Assembly: GCA_937958145.1 (NCBI GenBank)
Contig: CALGOE010000013.1
Location: forward strand, 1 to 17,173
Source of the DNA: an uncultured Desulfobacca sp.
GTDB lineage: Bacteria; Desulfobacterota; Desulfobaccia; Desulfobaccales; Desulfobaccaceae
Length of the DNA: 17,173 bases
Direction: 5' to 3'
The notes below the pieces were generated by a model. It had not been told where the DNA came from and ran no database searches. It worked only from the letters and a program-made list of their open reading frames with translations. Both the position numbers and the translations under genes were made by a program. Of this stretch, positions 13,712 through 17,173 are shown in pieces (within the stretch, counting starts at the first letter, position 1; each line of letters starts with the position of its first letter).

Positions 13712-13831
13712 GGTGACGCCGCCGCTCCGTCCAGATAGGCAATGATTGTGTCGAGCCGTGGCCCTCACGAGGGGGGCCGCGGCTTTTGGCTGTATAAGAG
13801 CCGTGCCCGAGTTGAGGTCACGGCTTTTTTT
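13705..13831 (+). promoter_or_regulatory. trp transcription attenuator (mutually exclusive hairpins)
   Basis: Four segments can be assigned. Segment 1 is AGCCGTGGCCC (13754-13764) and segment 2 is GGGCCGCGGCT (13774-13784); they pair over 11 bp with one G-T. Segment 3, AGCCGTG (13799-13805), can pair with the end of segment 2 (13778-13784; 7 bp), forming an antiterminator. Segment 4, CACGGCT (13819-13825), pairs with segment 3 to form the terminator. Segments 1 and 3 share the direct repeat AGCCGTG, the basis of the switch. An additional 9-bp complementarity links the leader stop-codon region (13705-13713) to 13763-13771. A ribosome stalled at the Trp codons would leave 13705-13713 free to disturb hairpin 1:2 and favour 2:3. 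A ribosome at the stop codon would cover it, allowing 1:2 and then 3:4. The mechanism is inferred by analogy with enterobacterial trp attenuation. Confidence 0.82.
13799..13831 (+). terminator. Intrinsic terminator of the trp attenuator
   Basis: AGCCGTG (13799-13805) and CACGGCT (13819-13825) form a perfect 7-bp stem over a 13-nt loop, immediately followed by seven T residues (13825-13831, the first shared with the stem). It lies 82 nt before the trpE start and downstream of the Trp-rich leader frame. Confidence 0.88.
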
Positions 13832-13912
13832 CTTGCCGGGGTGGCCGTCGGTCCGGCTCCCGGAGGGGTCAGCCAGCGGCGGGGATTTTGCCAAAGGGGA
13901 AAAAGGGAAGTT

Positions 13913-15388
13913 ATGATCGTACCGAATTTTCATGATTTTGCGGCTCTGGCCCGGCAGGGCAACGTGGTTCCCATGTATCGGGAGATTTTGGGTGATTTGG
14001 AGACGCCGGTATCGGCTTATCTGAAGCTGGCCGGCCAGGAGCCCTCCTATCTCCTGGAGAGTGTGGAAGGCGGTGAGAAATGGGGCCGTTATAGTTTCCT
14101 GGGTCTGCACCCGTCCCTGGTGGTCAAGGTGGCCGGTGAGGAAGTTATCCTGAAGAGGCCGGGCGGCGAGGAGCGGCAGCCACATGGCGGTGATCCTTTG
14201 GCCGTTCTGCGCCGGATCATGAACCGCTACCAGGCCGTGTCGCTGCCGGAGCTGCCTCGCTTTTTCGGGGGGTTGGTGGGCTATCTGAGCTATGATATGG
14301 TGCGCTATCTGGAGCGGCTGCCCACGGTCGCGGCCGACAGCGGCATGCCGGAGGCCATTTTCGTGTTGGCGGACCACCTGCTGATTTTTGATAATGTCCG
14401 CCATACGATCAAGGTTGTGGTTCTCGTCCACCTGGATCCGGAACGATCCCTGGCAAGCCTTTACGAGGAGGGCGTGGCTGCCATGGCGCAGATTATTGCC
14501 GATCTGCGGGCCCCTCGGCCCATGCCGGCGCCGAGCCCCGGGGATGGCAAGGTGGAGCTGGTCTCAAATGTCAGCCGGGAGCGGTTTGAGGACATGGTGC
14601 GGCAGGCCAAAGAATATATTGCGGCGGGGGATGCCATTCAGATTGTCCTGTCCCAGTGTTTCCGCACTCCTTGGGGGCGGGCCCCTTTTGACTTGTATCG
14701 CGCCTTGCGATGTATCAATCCTTCGCCCTACATGTTTTACTTAAACCTGGCCGACCTGATTTTAGCCGGGGCGTCGCCGGAGATTTTGGTGCGGTTGGAG
14801 GAAAACAAGGTGGAGCTGCGTCCCATCGCCGGGACCCGGCGGCGGGGTGAGACGCCGGAGCAGGACAAGGCTTTGGAAGAGGAACTCCTGGCCGACCCAA
14901 AAGAGCGGGCCGAACATATCATGCTGGTGGATCTGGGGCGCAACGACGTGGGCCGGGTGGCGGAAATCGGCAGCGTCAAGGTGACGGAGCTCTTTGCGGT
15001 GGAGCGCTACTCCCACGTTATGCATATTGTTTCCCATGTGGAAGGCCGCCTGGCTGCGGGGAAAGACGCCCTGGATGTGTTGGCCGCCTCCTTCCCGGCC
15101 GGGACCGTGTCGGGGGCCCCGAAGGTGCGGGCCATGCAGATCATTGAGGAGCTGGAGCCCACCCGCCGGGGGCCCTATGCGGGGGCGGTGGGGTATCTGG
15201 GGTTCAGCGGCAATATGGACCTGTGCATCACCATCCGCAGTCTGACGGTCCACGAGGGGCAGGTCTATCTGCAGGTGGGGGCCGGCATCGTGGCGGATTC
15301 GGATCCGGCCAGCGAGTACCAGGAGACGGTGAATAAGGCCATGGCCATGATGCGGGCCCTGGAGATGGCGGCCCGGGGGCTGGATTAG
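13913..15388 (+). CDS. trpE: Anthranilate synthase component I (TrpE)
   Basis: The 491-residue protein catalyses anthranilate formation from chorismate with ammonia supplied by TrpG, the first committed step of tryptophan synthesis. The ATG at 13913 (MIVPNFHDF) has GGGA 4-5 nt upstream. An in-frame upstream start would run through the attenuator terminator and is rejected. The N-domain contains L-L-E-S (47-50) and the Y-S-F-L-G stretch (60-64), part of the tryptophan feedback-inhibition site, so allosteric control is probably retained. The chorismate-binding domain shows IAGTRRRGETPEQD, HIMLVDLGRNDVGRV, a P-A-G-T-V-S-G-A-P-K motif, and the closing Q-V-G-A-G-I-V-A-D-S-D-P-x-x-E-Y-Q-E-T. The N-domain favours TrpE over PabB, and the Trp-coding leader upstream settles it. 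It is followed by trpG after 143 nt. Confidence 0.96.
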   Translation: MIVPNFHDFAALARQGNVVPMYREILGDLETPVSAYLKLAGQEPSYLLESVEGGEKWGRYSFLGLHPSLVVKVAGEEVILKRPGGEERQPHGGDPLAVLRRIMNRYQAVSLPELPRFFGGLVGYLSYDMVRYLERLPTVAADSGMPEAIFVLADHLLIFDNVRHTIKVVVLVHLDPERSLASLYEEGVAAMAQIIADLRAPRPMPAPSPGDGKVELVSNVSRERFEDMVRQAKEYIAAGDAIQIVLSQCFRTPWGRAPFDLYRALRCINPSPYMFYLNLADLILAGASPEILVRLEENKVELRPIAGTRRRGETPEQDKALEEELLADPKERAEHIMLVDLGRNDVGRVAEIGSVKVTELFAVERYSHVMHIVSHVEGRLAAGKDALDVLAASFPAGTVSGAPKVRAMQIIEELEPTRRGPYAGAVGYLGFSGNMDLCITIRSLTVHEGQVYLQVGAGIVADSDPASEYQETVNKAMAMMRALEMAARGLD

Positions 15389-15426
15389 GGAAAAGGGAAA
15401 AGGGAAAAGGGAGTAGGGAATAGGGG
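15388..15426 (+). repeat. G-tract repeat, (GGG + 4 nt), 7-nt period, copy 2
   Basis: Six G-runs at 15388, 15395, 15402, 15409, 15416 and 15423 are separated by AAAA, AAAA, AAAA, AGTA and AATA; the last run has four G. The first run begins with the G of the trpE stop codon. It matches the G-quadruplex pattern on the coding strand and resembles the copy at 12548-12571. It is followed by further G-rich sequence up to trpG. Confidence 0.75.
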
Positions 15427-15470
15427 TTAGGCAGTGGCCAGGGGGCAGGGGCCAGGGACCAGCCTTATGG

Positions 15471-15487
15471 GGCGGCCTGTGGCCGCC
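15471..15487 (+). other. Stable hairpin in the trpE-trpG spacer
   Basis: GGCGGCC (15471-15477) pairs with GGCCGCC (15481-15487) over a TGT loop. There is no T-tract, so it is more likely an mRNA processing or stability element, or chance, than a terminator. It lies 44 nt before the trpG start. Confidence 0.35.
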
Positions 15488-15531
15488 GTGGTGAGCCTTA
15501 GCCTTTGACCTCAGGGGAAGGAGGGTTGGTT

Positions 15532-16119
15532 TTGAGTGAAACAGATCTGCTCGTTGTTATAGATAATTACGATTCTTTTACGTATAATCTGGTACAATAT
15601 TTGGGCATGTTGGGGGCGCGGCTGGCGGTCTACCGTCATGATGCCATTGATTTGGCCGGGTTGGAGGCCTTGCAGCCCAGCCAGTTGGTCATTTCGCCGG
15701 GGCCGTGTTCACCCAAAGAGGCGGGCATTTCGGTGGCGGCTATTCAGCATTTTGCCGGCCGCATCCCCATCCTTGGGGTCTGTTTGGGGCACCAGTGTTT
15801 GGGCGAGGCTTTTGGGGGCCGGGTCATTCGGGCTCCCCGGCTTATGCACGGCAAGACGTCGCTCATCTACCATGACGGCAAGGACATCTTTCAGGGCATC
15901 CCGTCGCCGTTTGAAGCCACCCGCTACCACTCGCTGATTGTGGAACGGGAGACCCTGCCGGAGTGTCTGGAGGTCTCGGCCCAGACGGCGGTGGGCGAGA
16001 TCATGGGCCTGCGCCACCGGCAGTATGCCATTTTTGGGGTGCAGTTCCATCCCGAGTCCATTCTGACGGTGGAGGGGATGAATATTCTGAGGAATTTCCT
16101 CAAACGGCGGCGGGGTTGA
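15532..16119 (+). CDS. trpG: Anthranilate synthase component II, glutamine amidotransferase (TrpG/PabA)
   Basis: This is a class I glutamine amidotransferase of 195 residues that hydrolyses glutamine and passes ammonia to TrpE; it may also serve aminodeoxychorismate synthase. The TTG start at 15532 has a perfect AAGGAGG 7 nt upstream, and gives the normal N-terminus L-L-V-V-I-D-N-Y-D-S-F-T-Y-N-L. A longer start at 15505 would overlap that site. The catalytic triad is Cys84 (GVCLGHQ), His173 and Glu175 (FHPES). The oxyanion/partner motif H-G-K-T-S (106-110) and the S-P-G-P loop (55-58) are present. It is 143 nt after trpE and 12 nt before the antiporter gene, so all three may share a transcript. 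Confidence 0.95.
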   Translation: MSETDLLVVIDNYDSFTYNLVQYLGMLGARLAVYRHDAIDLAGLEALQPSQLVISPGPCSPKEAGISVAAIQHFAGRIPILGVCLGHQCLGEAFGGRVIRAPRLMHGKTSLIYHDGKDIFQGIPSPFEATRYHSLIVERETLPECLEVSAQTAVGEIMGLRHRQYAIFGVQFHPESILTVEGMNILRNFLKRRRG

Positions 16120-16131
16120 GGCCCCCAGGCC

Positions 16132-17151
16132 ATGTTGCTATTATGGTGCCAATTTCTCATCTGCGGTGCGGCCATTGCCTTTTCCGGCTTTCAGCTCAGT
16201 CGCCAGGGCGATATCATTGCGGCGCGCACGGGTTTGGGCCGGACCTGGATCGGCATCGTCCTTCTGGCTACGGCCACGTCGCTGCCGGAGCTGATCACCG
16301 GCAGCACGGCGGTGGTGTGGCTGGATTTACCCGATCTGGCGGTGGGCAATATTTTCGGCGCCTGTCTGATGAACCTGCTGATGCTGGCCATTGCCGACCT
16401 GTTTCACCGTCCGGGGCCGGTGTTGACGGCGGCCAGCCGGGGGCAGGTGTTGGCCGCGGCTCTGGCCATTCTCTGCCTGGCGGTGGCGACGCTGGGGGTT
16501 ATGGCCCGTTCACCCTTAAATCATCTGACGGTGGGCCACATCGGCTTGTACACCCCGGTGCTGCTGGCCTGTTATCTCATCGGCATGCGCATCCTCTACC
16601 GGTATCAGAAGCGGGAATACCGGGAATATTTAGCGGAGCGGCGGGAAGAACCGGCGGTCGCCGGGGTCAGCCTGGGGCGGGCCGGGTTGCTCTTTGGCGT
16701 GCATGCCCTGGTGGTCATCACGGCAGCCCTGTGGCTCCCCCAGGTGGCCAGCCAGTTGGCCATGGAAATGGGCTGGCGACAAACGCTCATGGGAACTATT
16801 TTCGTGGCTTTGGCCACAACGCTGCCGGAGCTGGCGGTTACGTTGAGCTCCCTCAAGATCGGGGCGGTGGACCTGGCCATCGGCGATCTGTTCGGCAGTA
16901 TCTTGTTTAATGTGAACCTGTTGGCGATTTTCGATCTTTTGAGCTTCCCTTACCCACTGCTGTGGCGGGCGGCCCCGACCCACGCGGCCACCGGCCTCAT
17001 GGCCATCCTGATGACGGCCATTGCCGCGGTGGAACTGGTCTACCGACCGGAGAAAAAGATTCTGGGTTGGCTCAGCGCTGCGGCCATGCTGTTGGCCTTT
17101 CTCTATGCCGGCAACGTGGTGGGGCATTTTCTGGCCGGGGCGGGGCCATAA
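16132..17151 (+). CDS. Calcium/sodium antiporter of the CaCA family (YrbG-like)
   Basis: The 339-residue polytopic membrane protein has the two inverted alpha-repeats of the Ca2+/cation antiporter family. The first holds A-T-S-L-P-E-L (48-54) and G-N-I-F-G-A-C-L-M-N-L (72-82). The second holds A-T-T-L-P-E-L (228-234) and G-D-L-F-G-S-I-L-F-N-V (251-261). The Glu in each L-P-E is the ion ligand. About ten hydrophobic segments are apparent, with a charged cytosolic loop (about 155-178, rich in R/E/Y) between the halves. It exchanges Na+ (or H+) for Ca2+ or a related cation across the inner membrane. The start at 16132 has GAGG about 10 nt upstream, overlapping the trpG stop region; the 12-nt gap suggests translational coupling or co-transcription with trpG. 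The last 22 nt of the window contain AGGAAAGG, possibly the ribosome site of a further gene. Confidence 0.92.
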   Translation: MLLLWCQFLICGAAIAFSGFQLSRQGDIIAARTGLGRTWIGIVLLATATSLPELITGSTAVVWLDLPDLAVGNIFGACLMNLLMLAIADLFHRPGPVLTAASRGQVLAAALAILCLAVATLGVMARSPLNHLTVGHIGLYTPVLLACYLIGMRILYRYQKREYREYLAERREEPAVAGVSLGRAGLLFGVHALVVITAALWLPQVASQLAMEMGWRQTLMGTIFVALATTLPELAVTLSSLKIGAVDLAIGDLFGSILFNVNLLAIFDLLSFPYPLLWRAAPTHAATGLMAILMTAIAAVELVYRPEKKILGWLSAAAMLLAFLYAGNVVGHFLAGAGP

Positions 17152-17173
17152 CTTTCAGTGGTTGTAGGAAAGG

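Noticed and set aside
13742..13912. In-frame N-terminal extension of trpE starting at 13742.
   Set aside because: It would be translated through the attenuator hairpins and terminator, has no ribosome site, and TrpE proteins start near MIVPNFHDF.
1..17173. CRISPR arrays, insertion sequences, rRNA genes.
   Set aside because: No regularly spaced repeats of CRISPR size, no transposase-like frame with flanking inverted repeats, and no rRNA-like sequence were seen.

Overview
The window looks like a chromosomal segment of a GC-rich (by eye close to 60% G+C), Gram-negative, probably anaerobic bacterium. An LptF/LptG-like permease tail and a lipoprotein with a lipobox point to a double membrane. A CooC-type nickel-insertion ATPase points to CO/acetyl-CoA metabolism. 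The single-domain phosphoglycerate-mutase-type phosphotransferase is of a kind common in sulfate reducers and syntrophs. My best guess is a member of the Desulfobacterota; this is inference, not proof.

Layout. 1-123: tail of an LptF/LptG-like permease (+). 211-2892: UPF0182 membrane protein (-). 3043-4677: family 5 (peptide/nickel type) ABC solute-binding lipoprotein (-), with no permease or ATPase genes next to it. 4986-5062: tRNA-Pro(CGG). 5156-6280: C45-like Ntn hydrolase (+). 9411 down to 6318, all on the minus strand: a 20-residue Cys/Lys-rich peptide, an intrinsic terminator, a radical SAM/SPASM enzyme with a PqqD/RRE-like region, a cupin, and an alpha/beta hydrolase. 9703-12096 (+): apgM-type phosphotransferase and an M24 Xaa-Pro peptidase. 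12093-12533 (-): PaaI-type hotdog thioesterase. 12816-13580 (+): CooC. 13626-16119 (+): promoter, trp leader peptide, transcription attenuator, trpE and trpG. 16132-17151 (+): CaCA-family Na+/Ca2+ antiporter.

Two systems stand out. The first is a peptide-maturation (RiPP-like) locus. A consensus-like promoter (9485-9513) drives a tiny gene (9349-9411) ending in GLCKCKKSC. A strong terminator (9301-9325) separates it from a radical SAM/SPASM maturase that carries a PqqD-like recognition region and an extra Cys-rich N-terminal segment. Cupin and alpha/beta-hydrolase genes follow on the same strand. The second is a complete ribosome-mediated trp attenuator. A 16-residue leader peptide with Trp codons at positions 8, 10 and 11 precedes mutually exclusive 1:2, 2:3 and 3:4 hairpins. 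The 3:4 hairpin ends in seven T residues, and trpE follows. Only trpE and trpG are present here; the next gene is an antiporter, so the remaining trp genes must lie elsewhere.

The other genes look like ordinary housekeeping or accessory genes. Smaller features include a 7-nt-period G-tract repeat (GGG + 4 nt) found at two intergenic sites, and a convergent gene pair whose stop codons overlap.
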